64,000 bases of DNA from NCBI RefSeq assembly GCF_900109755.1, contig NZ_FOAR01000022.1:1-64000 (forward strand), in the 5' to 3' direction. This stretch comes from Pseudomonas agarici. Lineage in GTDB: Bacteria; Pseudomonadota; Gammaproteobacteria; Pseudomonadales; Pseudomonadaceae. The notes under the pieces were generated by a model. That model searched no databases and was not told the DNA's origin. It worked only from the letters and a program-made list of their open reading frames with translations. A program made the translations under genes and the position numbers. Within the stretch, counting starts at the first letter, position 1. Every line of letters starts with the position of its first letter. Positions 34,399-44,800 of this stretch are shown here, in pieces.

Positions 34399-36205
34399 GG
34401 GCCTGCGGGCGACCGCTGAACAGGCGCTGCAGCGCTTCGGGACGCTCCAGTTGGCGATAGAGCGCCTCGCGCTCGGCAAAGTTGCCGGCCAGACGGCAGG
34501 CTGCGCGGACGTACTCCTCAAGTGTGTGAGTGATGGTCCAGTCCGGTAGGCCGACCCTGCGAAACAGCCCTTCGTCGATATGCTCGAACACTTCCGGTCC
34601 GGTCTTGCAAACGCCGGGCAAGCCCACGGTCAGGGCATCGATGATGCCGTTGGTATTGCCGAAGGGCAGGGGACTGAGGAACAGATCGCACTGGTTAAAA
34701 ATCGCCAGGTAGTCCTGGTACGGTTGATGGGCATACACCACTGCCTGCGGCACATAGCGCTGAATCAACCGGACCACCTGTGGATAGAGCAACCCCTGGG
34801 CCTGGCCGATCAGGAAGTGCAGGCGCACTTCGCGGCCATGCAGTTGCGGCATGAGCTCGACGATCTTTTGGCAGGCCAGGAGAAAGCGCGGATTGAGTTT
34901 CATGGTGGTGGCCGCGATGGCGATGTGCACCAGTGGCGAGTCCTGGCGTTGACGTTTGGGCAGTGGCACCGCGTGGGCCGATGGGCGATACGGCTGGCCG
35001 TCGGCGGGCAAGCGTAACAGCCGTTCGCTGAAGCAGGCCGGATCGCCGATAAAGTCTTCTTCGACGCTGATGTAATCGATATGCCGCGAGCGGGTGGTGG
35101 CCGGATGTCCGAGGGCGGCGACTTGCAATGGCGCCAGGCGCAGATTGCTGGCGAACAGGGTGATCGGGAACATGCCGACGCTGGGCATGTAGAACACCTG
35201 TGGCGCCCATTCCTGAGCGACGCTCCTGAGCTGGCGCAGGCAGGCATAGAGATCGTCGGGTTCATCGAAGGCGATAAACGAGTCGAAAATCTCGCGACCC
35301 GGATCGTCGACATTGGCCTGGTAGCCGATGGCGACCAATTGGAAGTCCGCGCGGGCCGCTTCCAGGGTCCTGGAATGGGTGCGGTAGATCGAGTGCCCGG
35401 CGGAAAACCATTCGAGTAGCACCAGCATCACCGGCTTGCCCGAAGTGACGGGACGCGGGGTAGCGGTCGGCAGATCGAGGATATGGGCCGCGACAAGCTT
35501 GCGTTCCACCAGGCGATTGATCGAGGCCTTGATGTCATGGCGTTGCGGCAGGTCGGCGTAGCTGCAATGCATGTAGGCATCGTGCAGGATACCCACCGGC
35601 AGGGTGTCCAGGCTGTCGATTTCCTCCAGTCGCCGGGGCAGCCAGGCCAGCAGCGCCTCGCGCTTGGAATGAGCGGCCTGGGTGCCGATCAGCCGGGGTG
35701 ACAACAACGCCATGAACAGTGCCGCGGCGATATCGCGGTTTTGCCGCCAGAGCAGTTCGACATCCAGGGGCACCTCCGATTCCGCCGAGTAGAGCACGCA
35801 GAACTTCACCAGGTCGGTGCCGTTGACCTGGAATCCTTCGGCCTGCGGCCCCAGGTTATTCAACGATTGCAGGAGGTGATCGGCATTGACGAAGGCGCTG
35901 GCGGCGAACAGCGACGACAGCCAGCGCTGGAAATGGATCAGTTGTCCGAAGCCATCCGGGCTGATGCGAAAGCCGGGGTCGGAGAACAGCGCCGAAATGG
36001 CGCTGGTCAGGCGGGTCAGGGCATGGGCCTCCAGCTCTGCGGGGGGCAGGGCCGGTGATACCGCCAGGGAAAAGGTAGTGGACAGCTTGCCGTAATGGCG
36101 GTCGATCAACAGCAGCAGGCGTACCAGTTCACGCGCGGCGGCTTCGTGGTTGCGCGAGTAGCAGAGGAACTCGAAGTGCTCCAGCGAGTAGTTGTCTTCG
36201 GGCAT
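34358..36205 (-). CDS. HMW1C-like cytoplasmic N-glycosyltransferase (GT41 family)
   Basis: The 615-residue protein has the length and layout of HMW1C adhesin glycosyltransferases: an N-terminal all-helical domain (to about residue 250) followed by a GT-B catalytic part. The C-terminal Rossmann half shows SPLPFGNTNGIIDALTVGLPG near residue 520 and EVFEHIDEGLFRRVGLPDW near 548, highly characteristic of HMW1C and close relatives. Enzymes of this family add glucose or galactose from UDP-sugars to asparagines in N-x-S/T sequons of TPS adhesins, in the cytoplasm before export. It is the last gene of the TPS locus, 192 bases after the lyase. The adhesin encoded two genes upstream is very rich in such sequons. 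The ribosome-binding site is weak. Confidence 0.88.
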   Translation of the reverse strand: MPEDNYSLEHFEFLCYSRNHEAAARELVRLLLLIDRHYGKLSTTFSLAVSPALPPAELEAHALTRLTSAISALFSDPGFRISPDGFGQLIHFQRWLSSLFAASAFVNADHLLQSLNNLGPQAEGFQVNGTDLVKFCVLYSAESEVPLDVELLWRQNRDIAAALFMALLSPRLIGTQAAHSKREALLAWLPRRLEEIDSLDTLPVGILHDAYMHCSYADLPQRHDIKASINRLVERKLVAAHILDLPTATPRPVTSGKPVMLVLLEWFSAGHSIYRTHSRTLEAARADFQLVAIGYQANVDDPGREIFDSFIAFDEPDDLYACLRQLRSVAQEWAPQVFYMPSVGMFPITLFASNLRLAPLQVAALGHPATTRSRHIDYISVEEDFIGDPACFSERLLRLPADGQPYRPSAHAVPLPKRQRQDSPLVHIAIAATTMKLNPRFLLACQKIVELMPQLHGREVRLHFLIGQAQGLLYPQVVRLIQRYVPQAVVYAHQPYQDYLAIFNQCDLFLSPLPFGNTNGIIDALTVGLPGVCKTGPEVFEHIDEGLFRRVGLPDWTITHTLEEYVRAACRLAGNFAEREALYRQLERPEALQRLFSGRPQALSQALLALLKTAP

Positions 36206-36397
36206 TGGGTAGGCCTGTGGTAGGGAATGATGCAGTCTCGGGGGGGCGTGGTTTCTGTCCCCGACCTTTCGTGGCTAAACCCGCCTCACGGTTCAGAGAT
36301 GCACACAGTCCGCGCATCACTGAATCGGAAAGCCTGGGCGAGGACATCGATGGATTCAAGCGTGATCCCTTGACCCCACCGTGCCCTCGATACCTTT

Positions 36398-37921
36398 TTA
36401 ACGTCCGCGCGCCAGGAACTCCTTGTCAAGATTAGCCGAAGCCGTGGCCAGTTTCTGGTTCTGCTCCTTGACCCAGTTTTCGTTGCTGCTCAAGCTCGCC
36501 TGTTGCGCCGCCAGCATCCGATCCACTTCCGCACGCTGCGGACCGCCGAGGCCCTTGCTCGACTCGATCATGTTCTGCGCGGTCAAGGATTTGCGGAACT
36601 GCTCCTGGGTCAGTGGGAATTGCCCATTCTGCATATCGAAGGCTTTCAGCGCTTTGCCGTAGATCTGCTGTACCTCGGCGAAGGGAATATCAGCCGGTTT
36701 CATCTTGTTGGAGCGCCCATAAGTCACCAGGTCCGAGGCGAAGTGGTGGCCGACGCGGAACGGTACGTTGGAGTCGCGTTGCAGCACGTCCGCCAGCTCC
36801 GTGGTGGTGGAGTAGTCGGCATCGATCTCCTGGAGGGCCCGTGCCTTGTCGATTTGCAGGTTGCTCAGCAGGTCGGCAAGCATCTGGAACGAGCTAGCTG
36901 TCAGGTCCAGGGTCTTTTCCACCTGGTCGCGCTTGTAGTCCGGCATACCTGGAGTGACGTTGTGCGCCTCGAACTGATAGGTCATGGCACCGCCCACCAC
37001 ATCGCTGGCCTGTAGACGCAACAGGTTCAGGCCGTAGGGGTTGCGCTTCTGCGGCATGATACTGCTGGTGCCGGTCAGGCGACCCTCGGTGATCATGATC
37101 CACGGATAGGGCTGGTGGTACTGGGTGTGCATGTCCTGCACCAGCAGGCCGAGGGTGGTCGCGGCGTTGCTGCAGATACCGGTCAGTTCCATGCCGGTGT
37201 CCAGGGCGCCCAGTTGCGCGGCGTCATAGGAGTTTTCCACGGGACCGTCGAAGCCCAACAGCTCGGCCAGTTGCTTACGATCCACGGGGAAACTCGAGGT
37301 GCCCAGAGCGCCTGCGCCCAGCGGGCTGAGGTTGAGGCGGGCGTAGGCCTGGCGCAAGCGCTCGGCATCGCGGTCGAACACCGCGCTGAAGGCCAACAGG
37401 TAGTGGGCGTAGGTGGTCGGCTGGGCCTGAACACCATTGGTATAAGCCGGAATCAGGGTATCGCGGTTCTGCTCGGCGAGCTTGAGCAGCACTGCCTTGG
37501 ACTTGTTCATCGCGTCGAGCAGGCTCAGCACACGCTCGCGCTGCATCAGGCGGCGGGTGGTGGACAGGATATCCTGGCGGCTGCGCCCGGAGTGCATGCG
37601 CGAACCGTCGGGGCCGGCGATGGCCAGGATCAGCGGTTCGTACTTCAGGTAGTCGGCTGGCCGCTCGGCGCCGGGTCGATTGCCGTCATTGATGACCTGG
37701 TCGACGGCGGCGACGATCTTCTTGCCCAGGTCCGCAGGGACAATCTTGTTGTCGATCACCATCACGGTCGAGGCTTTGTTCATTTCCCCCAGGAAATAGA
37801 AGTAGTCGTGGGCTACCTTGGGGTCGGCGGCATTCGCCGCGCTCGTTGCCAGCAGTAACAACGATCCGAGGGCCAGCCGGCTGAGGCGAAAAGCAGGGCG
37901 GGTCGGCTTAAGGTTATTCAT
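36398..37921 (-). CDS. Exported lyase of the argininosuccinate lyase/fumarase superfamily
   Basis: The 507-residue protein begins with a signal peptide (FRLSRLALGSLLLLATSAANA, cleavage near residue 32), which is unusual for this cytoplasmic enzyme family. The superfamily signature GTSSIMPQKRNPYGLN is intact near residue 285. The N-terminal SGRSRQDILSTTRR segment matches the argininosuccinate-lyase type, and the His-containing HTQYHQPYPW region is present. It should eliminate fumarate or a related acid from a periplasmic substrate. Its start codon lies inside the last codons of the adhesin gene (8-base overlap), so expression is coupled to the adhesin. The substrate is unknown. Confidence 0.83.
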   Translation of the reverse strand: MNNLKPTRPAFRLSRLALGSLLLLATSAANAADPKVAHDYFYFLGEMNKASTVMVIDNKIVPADLGKKIVAAVDQVINDGNRPGAERPADYLKYEPLILAIAGPDGSRMHSGRSRQDILSTTRRLMQRERVLSLLDAMNKSKAVLLKLAEQNRDTLIPAYTNGVQAQPTTYAHYLLAFSAVFDRDAERLRQAYARLNLSPLGAGALGTSSFPVDRKQLAELLGFDGPVENSYDAAQLGALDTGMELTGICSNAATTLGLLVQDMHTQYHQPYPWIMITEGRLTGTSSIMPQKRNPYGLNLLRLQASDVVGGAMTYQFEAHNVTPGMPDYKRDQVEKTLDLTASSFQMLADLLSNLQIDKARALQEIDADYSTTTELADVLQRDSNVPFRVGHHFASDLVTYGRSNKMKPADIPFAEVQQIYGKALKAFDMQNGQFPLTQEQFRKSLTAQNMIESSKGLGGPQRAEVDRMLAAQQASLSSNENWVKEQNQKLATASANLDKEFLARGR

Positions 37922-40900
37922 GGTCGCGAGGTCTCTCTACACGGTTATCGAATAGGTTGGAAACAGGAGTCGGCTCGAACCGAGCCAGGTCGATACGCGG
38001 CCGGTCGCGCAGGCCATCGAGGAGCGTCAGGCGACTGCGGTCCTGGAGCGGGCTGACCCAGGAGCCATCGCTCATGCTTCTTTGTACGGCGTCGCTGGCC
38101 TGGGCGGTCGTCGGGTCGGTCAACAGGTGGTTGATCGTGCCGCCCTGGCGAAACACCACGGGGCCGCTGGCAGCAAAGTGGGTGATATCGTCGGTATGGC
38201 TGATAAAGCGCTCGGTGGGCGAGTCGGTATTGACCAGCACACCGCCGCCGCCGCCCTGCAAGTTGTGATTGCCGCCGTCGAAGCTCAAGGCGTAACCGTC
38301 GGCACTGTAGCCGTCGAGGCTCAATTGACCGCTACCACCGGTCTGCATCGAGGTGTAGGCGGTATCGCTGTTGCCGACGAAGGCGATACCGGAGCCGCTG
38401 CCCTCGCTACGTCCGTTGAGGCGCACGTTACCGCTGTCCGACAACAGGCTCACACCGTTATCCGGCCCTGCCGAGGCGGCGCGAATCAAAATCCCGGACC
38501 CGCCACCCGCGCCGCTGGTACCGGTCAGGGTCAAGTCGCCGCTGCCGGTCGACAAGGTGGCCGAACTGGCACTGCCGGAGGGGTAGAAGCTGATGCCGTT
38601 ACCGTAGGTGGAGGTCCCGATCAGCGCCACCGAACCGCTGCCGGTCGCCTGAATCTGGTTGATCCCCGTGGCCATGCCGATGCCGTCGGCGTAGCCGCTG
38701 CTGCCGCGCACGGTCAGTTGGCCGTCGTCGACACTGACCAGCGCCCGGCCACCGCCATAGAAGTCGATGCCATTGCCCTCGTCGGCGGCGCGGCCCTCGA
38801 GGGTGATATCGCCGTCGCCGTGGGTCTGGATGATGTTGGTCACACCGAGGATCGCGATACCGTGGTCCAGTTCGCCGCTGTTGGGCGAATGGAAGTTGCC
38901 GAGCACGCTGATATTGCCGGTCTGCGAGGTGATGCTGTTGGTCGAGGCGACCCCGCTGCCGCCTAGCGCAATGGCGTCGGAGGTGCCGACCGAGTCGCCG
39001 CGCAGGGTGATGTTGCCGCTGGTGGTCGAGACGCTCACACCCTGGGAACCGCCGGTCGAGTTGAAGAGTATCCCGTAGCCGCCGAAGCTGTTGGTACTGT
39101 TGCCGCTGAGCAGCAGGTCGCCGGTGGTGGTCGAGAGGTTGACGCTGGCATGGTTGCCCGATGGCGCAATATCGATACCACGCCCCGAAGCGCTGGTGCC
39201 GTCCACGGTCAGCCGACCGCTTTGGGTGCTGACGTTGATCGTCCCATAGGCGCCGCTGGCGTCGAAGAAAATCGCCCGGAACGAGCCGCTACTGTTGTTG
39301 ATCAGGCTGTTGTTGGCGGTCAGCGTGACGTTGCCGGCGCTGCTGGCAATGTTGATCTGCGAGCCCGGCGCCAGCGCACTGCCGCTGCCGGCGCTGACCA
39401 GGCCCAACGCGGGCGTGCTGCCGCCCGAGAGGTTGCCCGATACGCTGATATCGCCGTCGCTCAGCAGGTTGATCGAGGAGCTGACACCCGTGGCGTTGAG
39501 GATCGTGCCATAGGAGCCGCCGCTGTCGCCGCTGACCAGCAGCTTGCCGCCTGCCGTGGCCTGGAGATTGACCACGCCCGTGCCGGAAGCCGACAGGTTG
39601 ACCCCGCGTCCGCTGGTGCCGCGGCCATTGATTGTCAACGCGCCGCTGCCCACGCGGACACTTTGGGTGGAGCCGGCGGCCGTCGAGCAGATCAGCACGC
39701 CCTGACCGGAAGTCGCGTTGCCGTTAAGGGTGACGTTGCCCGAGCCGGTGGCGGCAATGGTGTTGCTGGTGCTGAAGATCCGCGTACCGTTGCCGCTACC
39801 CAGGTTGCTGCTGTCGATACGAATCGAACCGGTACCGCTGGTGACGATCTGGCTGCCGCCGGTGAGTACGAAGGCGTCACCGGTGCCGCTGCTGCTGGCC
39901 TGGTTGGCGACGATGGCGATGCTGCCGCCGCCGGCGTCCAGCAGGCTGGCGCCGCCAATCTGCATGGCTGTGGCGGAGGAGCCGCTGGCCAGGGAGGAAG
40001 AGGTGGCGGCGCGAATCAGGATGTCGCCGCCGCTGGTGAGCAACTGGCTGTTGTTCAGCGAGACGCCGAAGCCGGTGCTGACATTGGTACTGGCAAAGGA
40101 CCCGGTGGGCGATGCGGCGCCGCTGATGGTCAGGTTGCCGCCGTTGGTGCGGATGCTGGCATTGCTCAGTTGCACCGAGCCGTTGCCGCTGTTGTTGAAG
40201 TTGGACAGCAGTGAGACGTTCAATGTCTTGCCGCTGGCGTTGCTGATGCTGGTGTTGTTCATCACGATATTGCGGTGAGCCTGGAGCGTCAGACTCGCGT
40301 TGCCGCCGGCCTTGACGTTGTCCAACACGTTGATATCGCCAGAGGTACCGCCCACCGACGTGGTGTAGACCAGAATGTTGGCGCCTTCGGAGAGCGACGC
40401 GTTGAGGGTCGCCGAACTCAGGTTGGAACTGGACGAGCCACTGGAGGTGAAAGGGTTGCTGCTGGTGGCACCGGAGCTGGCGCTGCTGGTGATATTGATA
40501 TTGTACGGGTCGATCAGCCAGGTCCCGCCGATCCCCGAGGCGGCGCTGAGGTTGACTACGCCAAAGGCATCCAGCGCATGCCCCGAGGTTTCCGCCAGGC
40601 CGCCTTTGCCACTCTGGCCGGCACCGGTGACGCTGATATTGCCGTAGAAGCGGGTGCTGTCCTTCGACCAGAGGATCACCTTGCCGCCGTTACCGCTGCT
40701 CAGGGCGTCGGCATGAATACTGGCATTGCTATCCATGTAGGTGGCGTCGGCCTGGTGCAACGGCCCGGTACCCTGGAAGTCACCGCCGACCAGCACCTTG
40801 CCGCCGCCGCTGGCGCCCGATGCGTCGATGCGGGTGCCGTCGAACAGGCCGACATATTGGCCGGTCAAGGTCACGTCGCCGCCGCTTTCCCCCGCGTTGC

Positions 40901-41795
40901 GCCCGGATGCGTCGAGGCGGCCGCTGTTGACCACGGCCCCGTTGTCGCCGCCGTCGAGGCGGATGACGCCGTTGCGCTGTTGCAGGCTGGTGGCTTCGAT
41001 GACGCCGCTGTTGTTCACCACCTCGTTGAGCATCGAGTCGCTGGCCCGAGCCGAGAGCATTACGCGGCCACCATTGGCCTGCAATAGGCCGCTGTTGACC
41101 ACGCTGGCATTGAGCGCCGGGTTGTCCACCGCCATGTTGATCAAGCCGTCGCCGTTGAGGTCCAGGGTGACGGTTTCCCCGGCACCGAGCATCACCGAGC
41201 CGAGCCGGGCGACCACCGTGCCTTCGTTGCGTACCTGGGCGCCGAGCAGGGCGACGTAGCCGCCGTCGGTGGCCTGGATCTGGCCCTGGTTGATCACCGT
41301 GCCGCTGCTGCCGTTACCCTCGAAAAGGTTCTTGCCGGCCATGAAGTTGGCGTCGGACAGATTCAGGGTACTGGCCACCAGCCCACCGACATTGACTGCC
41401 GAGCCGGCGCCGAACAACACGCCGGACGGGTTGATCAGGAATACCTGGCCGTTGGCGTTGAGTTTGCCGAAGATCTGCGAGGCGTCGCTGGACATCACCC
41501 GGTTCAAAGCCACCGAGGAAGCCCCCGGTTGATTGAAGTTGACCTGGGCGGCACTGCCGATATTGAAGGTGTCCCAGGTGGCGGACAGGCGATCGCTGGT
41601 CTGGTTGACGTTAAGTACGTTGCCGCTGCTGTTGATGCTGCCACTGCCAGCGGTGATGTGACCGTTGCTCGGTAGCGCATTGGGGTCCAGCGCCCAGGCT
41701 GATAGAGGCACCAGGCTGTAGACAGCGGCGAAAATCGCCCAACTCAGCGGGCTGAGCGCCGGGCGGGCCATTCCTGGGGTCTTGTGCGTCTTCAT
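37914..41795 (-). CDS. TpsA-type adhesin (filamentous haemagglutinin N-terminal domain)
   Basis: The 1293-residue secreted protein has a signal peptide ending near residue 35 (LVPLSAWA-LDP). The TPS secretion domain (about residues 36-290) carries the NPSGV motif in FLINPSGVLFGAGSAVNVGG, the equivalent of the NPNG/NPNL motif. GGTWLIDPYNINI near 450 is also typical of FHA proteins. The long Ser/Gly/Asn/Thr-rich remainder is a right-handed beta-helix with imperfect repeats. By eye it holds roughly forty N-x-S/T sequons, a rich substrate for the HMW1C-like enzyme encoded downstream. GGAGG lies six bases before ATG 41795. The C-terminus has no recognised anchor. It follows the transporter gene by ten bases. 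Confidence 0.92.
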   Translation of the reverse strand: MKTHKTPGMARPALSPLSWAIFAAVYSLVPLSAWALDPNALPSNGHITAGSGSINSSGNVLNVNQTSDRLSATWDTFNIGSAAQVNFNQPGASSVALNRVMSSDASQIFGKLNANGQVFLINPSGVLFGAGSAVNVGGLVASTLNLSDANFMAGKNLFEGNGSSGTVINQGQIQATDGGYVALLGAQVRNEGTVVARLGSVMLGAGETVTLDLNGDGLINMAVDNPALNASVVNSGLLQANGGRVMLSARASDSMLNEVVNNSGVIEATSLQQRNGVIRLDGGDNGAVVNSGRLDASGRNAGESGGDVTLTGQYVGLFDGTRIDASGASGGGKVLVGGDFQGTGPLHQADATYMDSNASIHADALSSGNGGKVILWSKDSTRFYGNISVTGAGQSGKGGLAETSGHALDAFGVVNLSAASGIGGTWLIDPYNINITSSASSGATSSNPFTSSGSSSSNLSSATLNASLSEGANILVYTTSVGGTSGDINVLDNVKAGGNASLTLQAHRNIVMNNTSISNASGKTLNVSLLSNFNNSGNGSVQLSNASIRTNGGNLTISGAASPTGSFASTNVSTGFGVSLNNSQLLTSGGDILIRAATSSSLASGSSATAMQIGGASLLDAGGGSIAIVANQASSSGTGDAFVLTGGSQIVTSGTGSIRIDSSNLGSGNGTRIFSTSNTIAATGSGNVTLNGNATSGQGVLICSTAAGSTQSVRVGSGALTINGRGTSGRGVNLSASGTGVVNLQATAGGKLLVSGDSGGSYGTILNATGVSSSINLLSDGDISVSGNLSGGSTPALGLVSAGSGSALAPGSQINIASSAGNVTLTANNSLINNSSGSFRAIFFDASGAYGTINVSTQSGRLTVDGTSASGRGIDIAPSGNHASVNLSTTTGDLLLSGNSTNSFGGYGILFNSTGGSQGVSVSTTSGNITLRGDSVGTSDAIALGGSGVASTNSITSQTGNISVLGNFHSPNSGELDHGIAILGVTNIIQTHGDGDITLEGRAADEGNGIDFYGGGRALVSVDDGQLTVRGSSGYADGIGMATGINQIQATGSGSVALIGTSTYGNGISFYPSGSASSATLSTGSGDLTLTGTSGAGGGSGILIRAASAGPDNGVSLLSDSGNVRLNGRSEGSGSGIAFVGNSDTAYTSMQTGGSGQLSLDGYSADGYALSFDGGNHNLQGGGGGVLVNTDSPTERFISHTDDITHFAASGPVVFRQGGTINHLLTDPTTAQASDAVQRSMSDGSWVSPLQDRSRLTLLDGLRDRPRIDLARFEPTPVSNLFDNRVERPRDHE

Positions 41796-41805
41796 GGTCG
41801 CCTCC

Positions 41806-44800
41806 TCAGAATGAATAGTTGATGCCGGTGCCCAAGGCACTGATCGTGGTCCCGGCACCTGGGGAATAACCGGTGGCCGCATAGACTCCGGAGATCGCGA
41901 AGTTATAGTTGGCCAGCGACCGGTTCTGCAGCAGCACGTACTGGCTGAACAGCTCGGTCTGCTTGTTCAGCTTGTAGGAGACGCCAAAGGCGTATTGAGT
42001 CGCGCCCATACCGTCGGTGGAGCACTCGCGGTTGTTCCCGGAAATCATCGTGCACTCCCCAGGCAGAGCCTTGGAGTAGGTGGCGCGCAACTGCAGTTGC
42101 TTGTTCACATTGTGGCTCAGTCCGACCATCCAGGCCCGGCGGCGATAGCGCGACAGATCGGTGGAGGTGTTGCTGGTGTTGACCACGCCGTCTTCGGAAT
42201 AGGACAGGTCATCGGCGATCAGCGAGAGCTTGGTCGCCCCGAAATCGTAGGCCAGGCCGTAGCGCACGCTGAAATCTTCGGACGACGTACCGGCTGTCAC
42301 GTGGGTGTTGCTGCCCACCCCGCGAGCGTTGCGTCCAAGGTTGGCGACGCCGAAGTAATTGACGTGCTTTTCATACGCGGCGATGGCGGTGAAACCTTCG
42401 TGCTCATAAGTCAGGCTGCCGCCGTAGATATAGCCTTCGTTGACGTCCGGCGCGGCTTTGAGACCGTTGTTGGAGTACGCCAACTTCATTTGCAGGCCAT
42501 GCCATTGGGGTGTCCAGTAGGCGAATACCCCGGATTGGCGGCGGTTGAACGCCGCGTCGTCGTTGTTCGCCTCCGAGGCGGTGCCCACCGGGCCTTTATT
42601 GCGGGTGATGCTGGTGCTGAAGCCAGGTGAGCCGATGATGTTGTAGTGGGCGGCGCTGGTTCGACCATGGAAGGGATCGAGGCCGGTCATGCTTTCCTTC
42701 ATCGGCATATCCCAGATGCCATACAGGAACGTCCCGCGATCCGGGTTAGCCAGGGCCACCCCGGTGTTGCGCAATTCGTCGTTGGACGAGGTGTCGTCCG
42801 GCACGGATGGGTCGCTGTGATCGGCATAGTTCAGCGACAGGCCATATTCCAGTTGCCAGAGAAAGTTCCAGTCGTAGGCCAGGGGAATCCCGCTGTGCGC
42901 GCCAATATAGGACACGTTGTCGCGCACCCGCCAAAAACTGGCCATATTGCGGCCGTTGGGGGTGGCCAGTTTGCTCTGGTTGGCTACGCCCGCCGGGCTG
43001 GCGCCATGACGGTCAACGTATTCGGGAACGATGCCGATGGAACCGTAGAGGGTAAAGTCGGTGCTAGGCTCTTCGAAATCCTCGCCCTTGCCGCCGATAT
43101 CGCTGGCCAGGCCGACGAAGGCCTGGGGCGAACCGGAAATCGACAACCAGAAACGCCGCGCCTCGTGGGGATCGGCGGTCGGCGTGGCGCCGGGAGAAAA
43201 CGCCAGACTGGCGTTCATCACCAGATCCTTGTGATAGACATTCAGGCCCACGCCATAGCCATACCGGCTGAGCTGATTTTCGCTGTTGTCCCAAGGGTGC
43301 TTGTTCACCGTGACCCGACCGGCGTCGGCGAACAGCGCCGCTTCGACCTGGGAGTCGACGAAGCGGCCCAGGTATTTGCGCAGTTCCAGCCTGCCGAGTA
43401 CGCCTTCGTCACCGGCGGCTTCACCCATCGGATAGGCGCGCACGCCATCGGGGCCACCGAGACTGAGCTTCTCGGACGCGTCGAGGTTCTTGTCGGCATA
43501 TTGGCCGGTGATCGAGCCGAGCAGGGAGAAGCCGTTGCCCAGTTGTTGCAAGCGGCTGAAGGACGCATTGGCCTTGGTGTAGCTGCCGTCGGCACGGGCG
43601 GTGACCCGGTCGAGGGCGGCATCGGCGGCGGTGTCCTTGTTCAAGCTGCCGCGCCCATAGCGCAGGCTCCACAGGTTGCTGCCCAACCAGTCGTCGCGCC
43701 AGTCGCCGTAGAGGCCGATGCTATGGAAGTTGGCCGATTTTCTGACCTTGGTCGCTGCGGTGCGATCTTCGAAGCGCCGCCACTCTTGCGCCAGGGATAG
43801 GTTGATATTGTTGTTGCGGCTGCGCAGTAATGAACTGGTCAGGTAGACCGTATCGATGTCCGCCGAGCCGCTGGCCTGGGCGTCCTTGAGTTCCTTGCCG
43901 ATCTCATAGTCCAGCGTGGCGTGGTTGAGCCCGAGGGAGACACCGCTGGCACCCAGTGGTTGCAGGTAGCCGATACTGCGGATGTTCAGGCCCTCCAGGG
44001 AGTTCTGGGTATTGAGGAACAGGCTTTCGCCCAGACCCAGGGCGTCGTTGAGGCTGACATTGGTCGAAATGCGTTTGGAACCGGTGTAGTAGTTGCCGTA
44101 GTTGTCGATGCTGGCGCGGCTGGTCCAGGCCGTCATCTCGGTGATCTTGAGCACGATGTCGGCGGCCCCCGGTTGGGCGGACGGAGTGAGGACTGCGCGG
44201 ACCGAGACCCCGGCGATATCGGATAGGCGCAACAGCACCCGTTCCAGGTCGGCTTCGCGGATCACCGTGCCGGGCACCAGGTCATCGATAAAGCGCTGCT
44301 GCATGCCGGCGCTCAGGCGTACATCGGGTGCCGCTTCGGCGCGGACCCGGCCGATTACCCCCTCGCGCACGGCAAGGGCGACGTTGCCGGCCTGGATATT
44401 CTGCGGCGGCAGGTAGGCGCGGGCCACCAGGTAGCCGTTTTCGCGATACAACGCCGTGATGCTGGCAGCGGCATCGCGCAGGCCGTCGAGGTCCAGTTCC
44501 CGGTTCAGGAAGGGCTTCAATCGCGCCTGCAACTGCGCGTCGCTCAATGCCTGGTTGCCGCTCAGGGTGAAATGACTGACCTTGACCTTCAGGGTCGAGG
44601 TTGCGGCCGCAGGGCGATTCTGTTCCGTGACCGGTGCATCGATCTGTACCCGCTGGCGGGCCGGTGCGGGTACGCGCTCGGAAGGGCTTAGCTGTGAGCG
44701 GTTGGCATCGAATAGAGTGCCGGAGGAGGGCAACGTCTCGCCCTGGGCATGAAGCGTGAACAAGGTGGCAGCCAGCAGCGTCAAATGACGACCACGACCG

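Noticed and set aside
38082..41259. Long plus-strand open frames opposite the adhesin gene
   Set aside because: They arise from the GC-rich repetitive adhesin sequence read backwards. They have Ala/Gly/Val-rich or Pro-rich composition and no start signals.
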